Below, piece by piece: positions 49,417-61,972 of a DNA stretch of 64,000 nucleotides. The translations under genes were made by a program, and so were the position numbers. The stretch lies in the NCBI RefSeq assembly GCF_964355755.1, contig NC_092670.1, forward strand, positions 40,285,795-40,349,794. Direction: 5' to 3'. The stretch comes from Antedon mediterranea. Its lineage: Eukaryota; Echinodermata; Crinoidea; Comatulida; Antedonidae. The notes under the pieces are model-generated. The model made no database searches, was not told the origin of the DNA, and worked only from the letters and a program-made list of their open reading frames with translations. Each line of letters begins with the position of its first letter. Position 1 is the first letter of the stretch.

Positions 49417-52400
49417 ATGGATTTCAGAATGTTAGTAATTGGTTGTATGTTGGTTGTGATGGCTGCTGCCTGCTGCCCTGAAGATGATTGTGGATGCCCT
49501 TCTAGAAGTAAGTAGCATGACTCTAAACAGCTGGTAAGAAACGGGTCAGAAGAGTAGAAATGGTACAAACTGTAAAAAGACAAATGTGTCATCTATTGGA
49601 CATCTATTACAACGCTTTAATTCTAAATCTTACCTCTTGCATTTTTTAAATAAAAATGTTTAAAGTATACAATGGATCTAGTAAAAACTCTTGTATAATT
49701 TAATAAATGATATTACTAAATAATTAGAGAGAAAACAGGAACAATTGTAAGCAGTACAAAGTTGGCAAAAGTACCAAACTATATAGTAAATAAATGAAAG
49801 TTATTTTCTAGTGTTAAAAAATTGATTTATTTTGTATATTTAGAGAAGTGTTTTTTAAGGGACTGTGGTGAAATTTTGGAAAATGATCCTTCTGCTCCAA
49901 GTGGCGATTATTTGATACAGCCACATGACGGAGAACCTGAGTTTATGGTCTACTGTAACATGAGGAAAGATGGCGGATGGACAGTATGTATAAAATTATA
50001 AAAAGTAAAAACCAGAGTATTCTATAATTATTCTTCACTATCAAATTACAGCTTTGATAAAGCTCACAAGATAAATTGTCCAAAATTAATGAGAGACAAA
50101 AAATAAATAACTTTAAATTTGTCACTCATTCAGTTTGAAATAGATTATGTGATATTTAGATTTTGATTGTTGTCTTTTTTATATTAGCTGTTGTGTAAGG
50201 TTTTTATTTTTTATCCCAGGTGATACAACGAAGAGAGGATGGTTCGGAAAATTTCTACCGCAATTGGGCAAACTACAAAAAGGGTTTTGGAAATGTCCAC
50301 TCAGAGTTCTGGCTTGGTAACGAAAATATTAACCGTATAACATTTGATGGACATTTTGAGCTCTTAGTAGAGATGACAGACCAGTTGGATGAAATGAAGT
50401 TTGCAAGATATTCTCACTTTCTTATTGATACTGAGGATTCTAACTATGCTTTGACAATCAGTGGATACACAGGAACTGCAGGTTAGTACATTCAATCAAT
50501 TTTAACACTAAAAACCCATTTCAAGTAAACTAACCTTAATATTTTTCTTTGTAGACCAGCTACACCTTTGTACCTTGCAATAGAAATAGACTAACACACA
50601 CTGTGCGCTTTTTTGTTGTTGCATTTTTCACTTTATATAATAACTGAATATAATACTGAGTTAAATGATAAGAACATTGACTGGGATAAATTGTTAAAAC
50701 AAGCTTACAGCCCAGTTAACATACCTTAATTTGGATTTTCGACATGTAATACATATGTTCTCATCAGAAGAATCCCATGTTGTATCTAATTATGTACCAG
50801 CATGTATAAATGTTGTTTATCATACTCTTTCATTTTCATTGTTGTTTTTGGAAATCAGTACATTTGTTTTGAAAGTATACTTGAGTTAAAAGAAAGAATA
50901 ATTAAGATACAGTAGATGGAAAATAACATAAAATTACAAATGCAATATTTAAAAACATTTTGATTCTTTCATTTTCATTATTGTTTTAACATTCCCAATG
51001 TATTACTGTTTTAGTAATGTCAAGTTTATCATTGTATTTTCATAGTTGTATTTTATGTTGTGTGTAATATGATTAAATGTGAGTCATCCCTATTAAATGT
51101 GAGTCATCCCTATTAAATGTGAGTCATCCCTATTAAATGTGAGTCATCCCTATTAAATGTGAGTCATCCCTATTAAATGTGAGTCATCCCTATTAAATGT
51201 GAGTCATCCCTATTAAATGTGAGTCATCCCTATTAAATGTGGGTCATCCCTATTAAATGTGAGTCATCCCTATTAAATGTGAGTCATCCCTATTAAATGT
51301 GAGTCATCCCTATTAAATGTGGGTCATCCCTATTAAATGTGGGTCATCCCTATTAAATGTGGGTCATCCCTATTAAATGTGGGTCATCCCTATTAAATGT
51401 GAGTCATCCCTATTAAATGTGAGTCATCCCTATTAAATGTGAGTCATCCCCATTAAATGTGGGTCATCCCCATTAAATGTGGGTCATCCCCATTAAATGT
51501 GAGTCATCCCCATTAAATGTGAGTCATCCCCATTAAATGTGAGTCATCCCTATTAAATGTGAGTCATCCCTATTAAATGTGAGTCATCCCTATTAAATGT
51601 GAGTCATCCCTATTAAATGTGAGTCATCCCTATTAAATGTGAGTCATCCCTATTAAATGTGAGTCATCCCTATTAAATGTGAGTCATCCCTATTAAATGT
51701 GAGTCATCCCTATTAAATGTGAGTCATCCCTATTAAATGTGAGTCATCCCTATTAAATGTGAGTCATCCCTATTAAATGTGAGTCATCCCTATTAAATGT
51801 GAGTCATCCCTATTAAATGTGAGTCATCCCTATTAAATGTGAGTCATCCCTATTAAATGTGAGTCATCCCTATTAAATGTGAGTCATCCCTATTAAATGT
51901 GAGTCATCCCTATTAAATGTGAGTCATCCCTATTAAATGTGAGTCATCCCTATTAAATGTGAGTCATCCCTATTAAATGTGAGTCATCCCTATTAAATGT
52001 GAGTCATCCCTATTAAATGTGAGTCATCCCTATTAAATGTGAGTCATCCCTATTAAATGTGAGTCATCCCTATTAAATGTGGGTCATCCCTATTAAATGT
52101 GAGTCATCCCTATTAAATGTGAGTCATCCCTATTAAATGTGAGTCATCCCTATTAAATGTGAGTCATCCCTATTAAATGTGAGTCATCCCTATTAAATGT
52201 GGGTCATCCCTATTAAATGTGAGTCATCCCTATTAAATGTGAGTCATCCCTATTAAATGTGAGTCATCCCTATTAAATGTGAGTCATCCCTATTAAATGT
52301 GAGTCATCCCTATTAAATGTGAGTCATCCCTATTAAATGTGAGTCATCCCTATTAAATGTGAGTCATCCCTATTAAATGTGAGTCATCCCTATTAAATGT

Positions 52401-53243
52401 GAGTCATCCCTATTAAATGTGAGTCATCCCTATTAAATGTGAGTCATCCCTATTAAATGTGAGTCATCCCTATTAAATGTGAGTCATCCCTATTAAATGT
52501 GGGTCATCCCTATTAAATGTGAGTCATCCCTATTAAATGTGAGTCATCCCTATTAAATGTGAGTCATCCCTATTAAATGTGGGTCATCCCTATTAAATGT
52601 GAGTCATCCCTATTAAATGTGAGTCATCCCCATTAAATGTGGGTCATCCCTATTAAATGTGGGTCATCCCCTAAAAAGAAAACAAAGTATAATAATAAGC
52701 AAACATTGAATGACCAACAAAATATTATTATATAGTAAAATAAATATTGTATAATGTATAGAATATAAGAAGCCCAATAACAAGAACACTAGATTTGAAA
52801 AAATTGTTATGATTTAAAACAAAATTAAAATCCCTGAAAACAGGATTTAAATGTAAAAACATAATTAATTAAAACACTCATTGGGTATATTGTATCATTT
52901 TACATCACATATACAGTATTTATTTTCTCCATTCTATTAAATAAACTGTATGTATGCTGTAAACTTAAAGATGATATAATATTTTGTTTGTTTAGGTGAT
53001 TCTTTGACATACCACAATGGTCAACAATTTTCAACATACGATAGAGACAATGATAAGTATAGTATTAACTGTGCTGAGTCTTGGAAAGGTGCTTGGTGGT
53101 ACTATGCCTGTGCTTATTCAAACCTGAATGGGCTTTACCTTACACCAGGATCTTCTTCTTATACTGGCATATTTTGGTATCATTTCAAGGGAACTAGTTA
53201 CAGTCTCAAGAAGACAGTGATGATGGTTAAAAGAGCACCATAA
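49417..53243 (+). CDS. Secreted FReD lectin, copy 6
   Basis: Exons are 49417-49507, 49844-49983, 50220-50481 and 52996-53243, giving 246 residues. The signal peptide has MDFR for MDCR. Exon 2 is of the FLRDCGEIL type with IQPHDGEPEF, and reads VYCNMRK where all other copies have VYCDMRK. Its donor is GTATGT. Exon 3 has a Gln for His (TDQLDEMKF). Exon 4 carries YDRDND, NCAESWKGAWWYYAC and the loop SSSYTGIFW, with GTSYSLKK close to the family norm. Intron 3 contains 80 minisatellite units, mostly TGAGTCA. AATAAA is at 53446. Confidence 0.88.
51072..52676. repeat. 20-bp minisatellite, 80 units, AP-1-like (copy 6 intron 3)
   Basis: The register is strictly 20 bases. By my count 67 units read GTGAGTCATCCC and 13 read GTGGGTCATCCC. 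TGAGTCA is the AP-1 (TRE) consensus. The variant is absent from copies 1-5. Spacing of two helical turns would place the sites on one face of the DNA. Confidence 0.95.
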
Positions 53244-55713
53244 GAGATTTTTCACTATCACTAGTAATTTGACTGGCAAATATTTAATTTTTTTCAAGAT
53301 GTAGTGAGGTCAACAATCCTGTTTGCCTATCCTTTTTTAGTGTTATATTAATTAATTTAATTTAATAATGAAAACTTGAATTTGGTGCAATTTTCATAAC
53401 TTTTTGTCTCTGAAAAACAAATTTATAAATGTTTTAACATATGAAAATAAATTTAATTTGAACTGTAATTTTTCTTAAATTAATATTAATCACATATAGT
53501 ACCTATTTATATTTTGTTTATGATAATTTATTATTATTATATAATTATTATAATTATATTATCAGAATTGTTAAAAATCATATGTATTATTGATACTAAT
53601 TTTACAAATTAATAAAACGATATCTGCAAAAGATCCTTATAGATAACTTGTGCTACGATACAATTACACACATCAGAAATCTTCTGAAAACGAAATACTG
53701 TAACTCTTTAAAAAAAACATACTATTTGCTCGCTAAAAACCATACAATAGTGACCAAAAACATATCAAGCATATTTTTGGACAAGATGGGCATCATTGGC
53801 AGGAACAAAACTGTACTGTATTGTTGAAAGAATTAAAATTAATTAAACTACAATGAAATGTGTATGATCTATTAATTATATTTCTTATTTTATTGGTCTT
53901 GAGAATATTGTACAGGAAACAGCTAATAGATACTAAGCAACAATAAGGTTTATGGGTTTACACTGCCAAGCCAATATTGTACTTTTACAACAAAAAAACA
54001 CCAACAAATGCAAACTCCAATTTAGAGTACAAACTAACAAGAGGCTAACATAACTGTCTTGCTGCTATATTAGTCAATCTATCCCAAATGATTTGTGATC
54101 AATTATCTTGGAGGAATTACGAACTTCATACACCTTACACAACATTTTCTTTCTTTATGCAACAGTTGTGTTGGTCATTTATTATCCACAATATCAATAA
54201 TTTATCAAAAAATAAGAAAACGACCCGAATATCCAAACACATTTGAAATAAAATCAAATGTGGTATTCTTGATTATCATTATTTCAGTTATGCTGCCCTC
54301 TATGCAGAAAATTGCTTCGCCAAACATAATGCCCATCAATATTAAAGTAAGTAAATCAATAAAACAAAGTCAAGGCTGTAATAACTGTGCAGAGCTGACA
54401 TGAGTTCAATAAGGAAACTCATTGTACATCCTCATCTAAAATAAAGGAATAACGTGTGCGATCCGATGTTATATAATGAATGTAGAAAATAATTTTAAAA
54501 ATCAAACCAAACTTGTAAATGACATCAACAATTAATGTTGGATCTACTTTAAAAAACTATTAGAATTAAACAATCTATACACATACTACTACTACCAAGA
54601 AAATGCATACCTACTAGTACTAAATACCAAGTTATTACAATAAATGATCCCCTACACAAATTGTGCATATTTTCCGTATAATTCGCAAATATACACTCGA
54701 CTATAGACAAGAAAGAGACTGTGCCTGGAAATTAGTAGTTCAGTAGTTACATAGCTTATCACAAAAAAACAATTACTAAAGTGTTAAATCTCATTCACGA
54801 ACCAGTTAGCTACTACAAATAAAAAATATAAAAACCACAAATATCCACTTCTGTCTTCAACAACAATAGCAAATTACTAAGAGTTTTATCATTTCAAAAA
54901 ATACAAACTCCATTTTAGAGTACAAACACTTTTGGCTAACATAACTGTCTTGATGCTATATTAGTCAATCTATCTCAAATGATTTGTGATCAATATCTTG
55001 GAGGAATTACGAACGTCATGCACCTTACACAACATTTTTTTTATGCAACAGTTGTGTTGGTCATTTGTTATCCACAATACCAATAGTTGATTTAAGAATA
55101 AGATAAGAAAATAACTTAATATATAAATATCCATATAAATAATATCCAAACACATTTGAAATAAAATCAAATGTATTCTTGATTATCATGATTTTAGTTA
55201 TGCTGCCCTCTATGCAGAAAATTGCTTCGCCAAACATAATGCCCATCAATATTAAAGTAAGTAAATTAATAAAACAAAGTCAAGGCTGTCATATCTGTGC
55301 AGAGCTGACAGGAGTTCAATAAAGAAACTCAAATGTACATCCTCATATAAAATAAAGGAATAACGTGTGCGATCCGATGTTATCTAATGAATGTAGAAAA
55401 TAATTTTTAAAAATCAAACCAAACTTGTAAATGACATCAACAATTAATGTTGGATTTACTTTAAAAAACTATTAGAATTAAACAATCTACACACATACTA
55501 CCAAGAAAGTGCATATATGTTCACTAAATACCAAGTTATTAGGGAAAAAATGCTATTTCCTACACACATTTTGCATATTTTCCGTATTATTCTTAACTAT
55601 ACACTTGACTATATGGACAACATGGGGACAATTAGTAAAAAGAGACTGTACATGGAAATTAGTAGTTAAGTAGTTACATAGCTTATCATTCTGTCCTGTT
55701 AGTAATTACTAAA
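53244..55713 (+). repeat. 3' flank of copy 6 and spacer to copy 7, with an internal duplication
   Basis: The spacer is longer than in other units because about 870 bases occur twice. The stretch from CAAACTCCAATTTAGAG near 54009 to AGAGTTTTATC near 54890 is repeated from 54900. An extra promoter-type box (54781-54809) lies in the first copy. No gene is seen. Confidence 0.65.
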
Positions 55714-56128
55714 GTGTTTAATCTCATTCACGAACCAGTTTACAAATAAAAAATAATAAAAACCTCAAATATCCACTTCTGTCTTGAACAAATTACTAAG
55801 TGTTTCATCTCAACACGAATCAATTAGTAGTTAGGAAAATCCAATCCTGTCTTATGTTTTCACAAAAAGAGTTTCATCTCATTCACGAATCAATTACCTA
55901 AACAAATTATCAAAAATATTCAAACAAACTTATACGATATTCAAATATTGTTCAGCATAATGCAATTTGTAACATTCAGATTACAAAACCTTTTAGTTGA
56001 ATAGTTTTGGTTAGAAAACATCTGGGTTGTTCTCCAAATAATCTCCATAAAAGAGAGGTGTTCCAACATTGCATTGTCAGATAGATTCATCGTTCAGCTG
56101 AAGTGTAGAGAACATTGAACATACAGTT
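55714..56128 (+). promoter_or_regulatory. Promoter region and non-coding first exon, copy 7
   Basis: Boxes are at 55714-55740, 55800-55827 and 55870-55897. The second reads CTCAACACGAAT after a 2-base loss. CATAAAAG is at 56046-56053, start near 56079, and the exon ends at 56128 before GTAAGTA. The paired acceptor AG is at 58381-58382. Confidence 0.55.
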
Positions 56129-56145
56129 GTAAGTATTACATTTCT

Positions 56146-57140
56146 TGTTCTTTTTTTGTCTTTTGTGAGATTCACTCACAATTATTTCATTCCTTACAAT
56201 TGTTACAATAATCTATATCAACATTCATTGTCAACAACTTTTGTTTCAGTAGAAAACTTTCTCTGCAGCTAAGTTTTGTACATGTTTTTGTTATTTTGAG
56301 TATTTTACATAAATAAAAAAGTTAAAGTATTTGCCATTAGAACATCACAAAATAAAATATACTAATATACCACCAGTAAATAAAACTGGTAGGGTAAAAA
56401 CAATACTAGAACACTAGTATTGTGTCGGAATCATATTTATTATATTGTTATTATTTAACAATTGTGTGACATTTTTAAATTGCTAAAATACTATTTTTTA
56501 CTTTTTCCCATTTTTTTATGCTTTTCTCTCTTATAAACTATATCACATTCTATTCTGAATAGAATTCCTTGTTTAAAAGATTTCCATAAATTAAAATAAC
56601 TTTTATTTGTAACATCAGCCAGTATCTTTTTGTTTATAAACCGTGAAAGCAGCAAAGGTATAAAATCAGTAAGAATATTTCTTGTTCCAATTACCAGATT
56701 TTGAAAAGACATGTTTTATGATTGGTACCTTTAAAACAATCTCTATTTTTGTCCAAAAACCTTCAATAAATTTACAAGAAAAAAACATATGCTCCTCATC
56801 TTGTACCTCTCCACATCTACCACATATTATTAGTATCCTTTAGTTTCCATATAAACAACCTTTTGTTGGTTGCTAAAATTCTATTTAAAAATTTGTAATT
56901 AAATTGTATTAATTTTTTATTTTTCATTTTACAAACATTAGATAACCAACATGGCTTCCAATCAATCTTCAAATTATCAAAATATTTTTCCTATTTTCTT
57001 TGACAAACCGGAGGGACAAAAATGTCCTCCACAAAAACAGATATAAATACTCTTTGTTGTAATGTCCTTATATCTATTCTTAACGATATTTTCTGTTATA
57101 TTATAATAACAATTATTCTCGTATTTGATTATAGTTTTAC
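56146..57140 (-). mobile_element. LINE 3' end (Tx1/L1-like), copy 7 unit
   Basis: It sits at the same point as the copy 1 insert, just after the exon-0 donor, and has the same left border (TTCTTGTTC). About 55 bases are missing near 56332. The minus-strand ORF2 tail at 56712-56491 is nearly identical to that at 47706-47449. It is inactive. Confidence 0.65.
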
Positions 57141-57285
57141 ATAGTATTACATTTATATTGGTACATTGAAAACTAAAAATTTTAAAATGCGAAAAATACA
57201 CTGGAATATGTTGTTACTTTCTAAAGCTTGTGATTGGTTAAAATCAGTATTCTCTTGAAAAGATAATGAATTGGAAAATAACAAT

Positions 57286-57776
57286 AAGTGCCTAAATGGA
57301 CATGCACCACCCTATTTATCAACTCAATTTATATTTACTGAAGAGAGTCACAATAAAGGTACACGAAGTCAAAGTAACAACACTTTGATAATACCTAAAC
57401 GGAATAATACACAAGGTAAAAGAACTTTTAATTACAGATCTACAAAATTATGGAACTTTCTACCTAACAAAATAAAAAATGATCTTTATGATATGACAGT
57501 ATCAACTTTCAAATCACAAAATTCAAAACTAAATCTAATTAATGCTCAATGATTAAAACTTCTTTTATCTTGTTGAAAAATCTCAATTATTTCTGTTTTT
57601 ACCTTTAAATGTGCTTACTTTAATTGTGTTAATTTGATTTTGACAATTTTAGGTTTAATTTTATATTTTCTTTTGTCAATTTATATGCTGTATTTTATTT
57701 ACTGAACCACTTTGGAAATCAGTACATTGTATTGAAAGTGTATTTTAGAATAAAGAAAGACTAAATAAATAAATAA
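57286..57776 (+). mobile_element. LINE 3' end (L2/CR1-like), copy 7 unit
   Basis: It has the same insertion point, ACAAT duplication (57281-57285 and 57777-57781) and nearly the same sequence as 48281-48773. The two are one insertion copied with the unit. The ORF2 tail ends at 57552. Confidence 0.75.
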
Positions 57777-58419
57777 ACAATGATATTTCTCTTGTATGTA
57801 ACAATGATGGATATCATTTAATTAACAGTACCATTCACTTGGGCTTTAAAAAAAACCATATTATTATCTCAAACGTGAGTTTAAAACAAAACAAATATTA
57901 ATATTTTTATCGTTCACATTTTGACTCTCGTCCTGTTGTTATTACCAAAAACAATACAATTTTTAATAATTTTAACCGTTTTATGCATTTCATCGTATTT
58001 TAACTTTTAACTTCCAAATTGTATTTACTTTTTGAACTTCAACTTTTTAAGCTTTATATGCATTTTAACTTCTAAATTGTATCTTTTTAAGTTTTGTGCA
58101 ATAATGTGAGTGTATTCTATTTTTTAATGTTTGTTTATATTTTATATATATATCTGTTTTTAATTGTACTAATAAATATTTGCCAATCTTTAAGAAGAAT
58201 GATAATGGACAAATACAGATATTCAGTATTCAGTCTGCCAAAATATGCCTAACTTTCTAAAAAAATACAATTTTGTGTTTTATCAAATTATGATAGAAAA
58301 TAAAGGAAAATTCTCATCAACTATCTTCAATTTAAGATATAAGAATTGCTATAACATTTGTTGTTTGCTCTTCTGTTGTCAGTTATATTTTGTGAAAGAG
58401 CTTTCAAGTGTGATACAGA

Positions 58420-61400
58420 ATGGATTGCAGAATGTTAGTAATTGGCTGTATGTTGGTTGTGATGGCTGCTGCCTGCTGCCCAGAAGATGATTGTGGATGC
58501 CCTTCTAGACGTAAGTAGCATGACTCTATACAGCTGGTAAGAAACGGGTCAGAAGAGTAGAAATGTATCTTAAAGAAAATGTGTCATTAAGTGGACAATT
58601 TTTGTAGCTGTCCTATAAACCTAATTATATTAAATCTTACCTCTTACACTTTTTTTTAACGTTTAAAGCACTTAATTGGACCTACAGTAGTAAAGAGACT
58701 ATCTTGTATAATTTATTTAAATTAAATGATACTACTAAACAATGAGGAAGAAAACAAACAAAATTAAGGAGTACAAAGTTGGCCAAAGCATAAAAGTACC
58801 AAACTAAAGAATGTTAGATATTTTTAGTTTAAAGAATTGGATAACATTTGTATATATTATATAGATAAGTGTTTTATGAGAGATTGTGGAGACATTTTGG
58901 AAAATGATCCTGCTGCTCGAAGTGGTGCTTATGTGATAGAGCCAACTGATGGAAGACCAAAGTTTATAGTCTACTGTGACATGAGGAAAGATGGCGGATG
59001 GACAGTAAGTAATATTAATAAGCAATGAAAAGTTAAAAGGCAAAGATTTCTTTTCTTTTCATCTATAATTATACTTAACTATTAAACTATAATTTTGATC
59101 AAGGTCACAAGATAAATTGTACACAGCTGTTTTGTAAAGTTTCTTTGTTTTCCAGGTTATACAACGAAGAGAGGATGGTTCAGAAAAGTTCTACCGCAAT
59201 TGGGCCAACTCCAAAAAGGGTTTTGGAAATGTCTACTCAGAGTTCTGGCTTGGTAACGAAAACATCAACCGTATAACATTTGATGGACATTTTGAGCTCT
59301 TAGTAGAAATGACTGACCACTTGGATGTAAGGAAGTTTGCAAGATATTCTCACTTTCTTATTGATACTGAGGATTCTAACTATGCTTTGACAATCGGTGG
59401 ATACACAGGAACTGCAGGTTAGTACATTCAATCAAATTTTACACTAAAAATCCATTTCAAGTAAACAAAGAACTATTACAGTACTATTTTTCTTTGTAGA
59501 CCAGCTACACCTTTGTACCTTGCAATAGAAATAGACTAACACACTGTGTGCTTTTTTGTTGCATTTATCACTTTATATAATAACTGAATATAATACTGAG
59601 TTAAAAGATAAGAACATTGATGGGAATTAAATGGTTTAAACAAGCTTACAGCCCAGGAAATTCAACATACCATAAGAATCCTATGTTGTATCTAATTATG
59701 TACCAGCATGTATAAACGTTTTTTATCATACTCTTTCATTTTCATTGTTGTATCTAATTTTGTACCAGCATGTATAAACGTTTTTTAACATACTCTTTCA
59801 TTTACAAATCAGTACATTTGTATTGAAAGTTTACTTGAGTTAAAAGAAAGAATAATTAAGATACAGAAGATAGAAAATAACATAAAATTACAAATGAAAT
59901 ATTTAAAAATATTTTTATTCTTTCATTTTCATTAATGTTTTAACATTCCCAATGTATTACTGTTTTAGTAATGTCAAGTTTATCATTGTATTTTCATAGT
60001 TGTATTTTATGTTGTATGTAATATGATTAAATGTGAGTCATCCCTATTAAATGTGAGTCATCCCTATTAAATGTGAGTCATCCCTATTAAATGTGGGTCA
60101 TCCCTATTAAATGTGGGTCATCCCTATTAAATGTGAGTCATCCCTATTAAATGTGAGTCATCCCTATTAAATGTGAGTCATCCCTATTAAATGTGAGTCA
60201 TCCCTATTAAATGTGGGTCATCCCCATTAAATGTGAGTCATCCCTATTAAATGTGAGTCATCCCTATTAAATGTGGGTCATCCCTATTAAATGTGGGTCA
60301 TCCCTATTAAATGTGAGTCATCCCTATTAAATGTGGGTCATCCCCATTAAATGTGAGTCATCCCTATTAAATGTGAGTCATCCCTATTAAATGTGAGTCA
60401 TCCCTATTAAATGTGGGTCATCCCTATTAAATGTGAGTCATCCCTATTAAATGTGAGTCATCCCTATTAAATGTGAGTCATCCCTATTAAATGTGAGTCA
60501 TCCCTATTAAATGTGGGTCATCCCCATTAAATGTGAGTCATCCCTATTAAATGTGGGTCATCCCTATTAAATGTGAGTCATCCCTATTAAATGTGAGTCA
60601 TCCCTATTAAATGTGAGTCATCCCTATTAAATGTGAGTCATCCCTATTAAATGTGAGTCATCCCTATTAAATGTGAGTCATCCCTATTAAATGTGAGTCA
60701 TCCCTATTAAATGTGAGTCATCCCTATTAAATGTGAGTCATCCCTATTAAATGTGGGTCATCCCTATTAAATGTGAGTCATCCCTATTAAATGTGGGTCA
60801 TCCCTATTAAATGTGAGTCATCCCTATTAAATGTGAGTCATCCCTATTAAATGTGAGTCATCCCTATTAAATGTGAGTCATCCCTATTAAATGTGAGTCA
60901 TCCCTATTAAATGTGAGTCATCCCTATTAAATGTGAGTCATCCCTATTAAATGTGAGTCATCCCTATTAAATGTGAGTCATCCCTATTAAATGTGAGTCA
61001 TCCCTATTAAATGTGAGTCATCCCTATTAAATGTGAGTCATCCCTATTAAATGTGAGTCATCCCTATTAAATGTGGGTCATCCCTATTAAATGTGAGTCA
61101 TCCCTATTAAATGTGAGTCATCCCTATTAAATGTGAGTCATCCCTATTAAATGTGAGTCATCCCTATTAAATGTGAGTCATCCCTATTAAATGTGGGTCA
61201 TCCCCTATTAAATGTGAGTCATCCCTATTAAATGTGAGTCATCCCTATTAAATGTGGGTCATCCCCTATTAAATGTGGGTCATCCCTATTAAATGTGAGT
61301 CATCCCTATTAAATGTGAGTCATCCCTATTAAATGTGGGTCATCCCTATTAAATGTGGGTCATCCCTATTAAATGTGGGTCATCCCCTAAAAAGAAAAAA

Positions 61401-61972
61401 AAAGAATAATAATAAGCAAACATTGAATGACCAACAAAATATCATAATATAGTAAAATATATAACCATATGTATAATGTATAGAATAATTATAAGAAGCC
61501 TAATAACAAGAACACTAGATTTGAAAAAATTGTTATGATTTAAAACAAAATTAAAATCTCCTAAAACAGGATTTAAATGTAAAAACATAATTAATCAAAA
61601 CACTTATTGTGTATATTGTATCATTTTACATCGCATATACAGTATTCATTTTCTACATTCTATTAAACAAACTGTTTGTATGCTGTAAACTTAAAGATGA
61701 TATAATATTTGGTTTGTGTAGGTGATTCTTTAGCATATGCCAATGGTGGACAATTTTCAACGTACGATAGAGACAATGATGTGGATTCAACACTTAACTG
61801 TGCTGACCACCACAAAGGTGCTTGGTGGTACAATGCCTGTGCTTATTCAAACCTGAATGGGCTTTACCTTACACCAGGATCTTCTTCTAATACTGGCATA
61901 GTTTGGTATCATTTCAAGAACAAGTGGGAAAGTCTCAAGAAGACAGTGATGATGGTTAAAAGAGCACCATAA
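58420..61972 (+). CDS. Secreted FReD lectin, copy 7
   Basis: Exons are 58420-58510, 58865-59004, 59156-59417 and 61722-61972, giving 247 residues. Exon 1 ends in C rather than A, so the junction codon is His. Exon 2 is of the FMRDCEDIL-like type (FMRDCGDIL, IEPTDGRPKF) and has VYCDM preceded by FI. Exon 3 has SKKGFGNVYSEFW and an Arg for Met (DVRKFARYS). Exon 4 has YDRDND, the pocket [18 protein letters not shown] shared with copy 4, and one extra codon (KNKWESL). Intron 3 holds 68 minisatellite units, about 50 with TGAGTCA. AATAAA is at 62191. Confidence 0.88.
60025..61390. repeat. 20-bp minisatellite, 68 units, AP-1-like (copy 7 intron 3)
   Basis: By my count 50 units read GTGAGTCATCC and 18 read GTGGGTCATCC, interspersed more finely than in copy 6. 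Two units have an extra C, at about 61204 and 61264, which shifts the register. Confidence 0.95.

Noticed and set aside
33198-61390. 20-bp periodic arrays taken as CRISPR
   Set aside because: There are no unique spacers. The units follow each other directly and the host is a eukaryote, so they are minisatellites.
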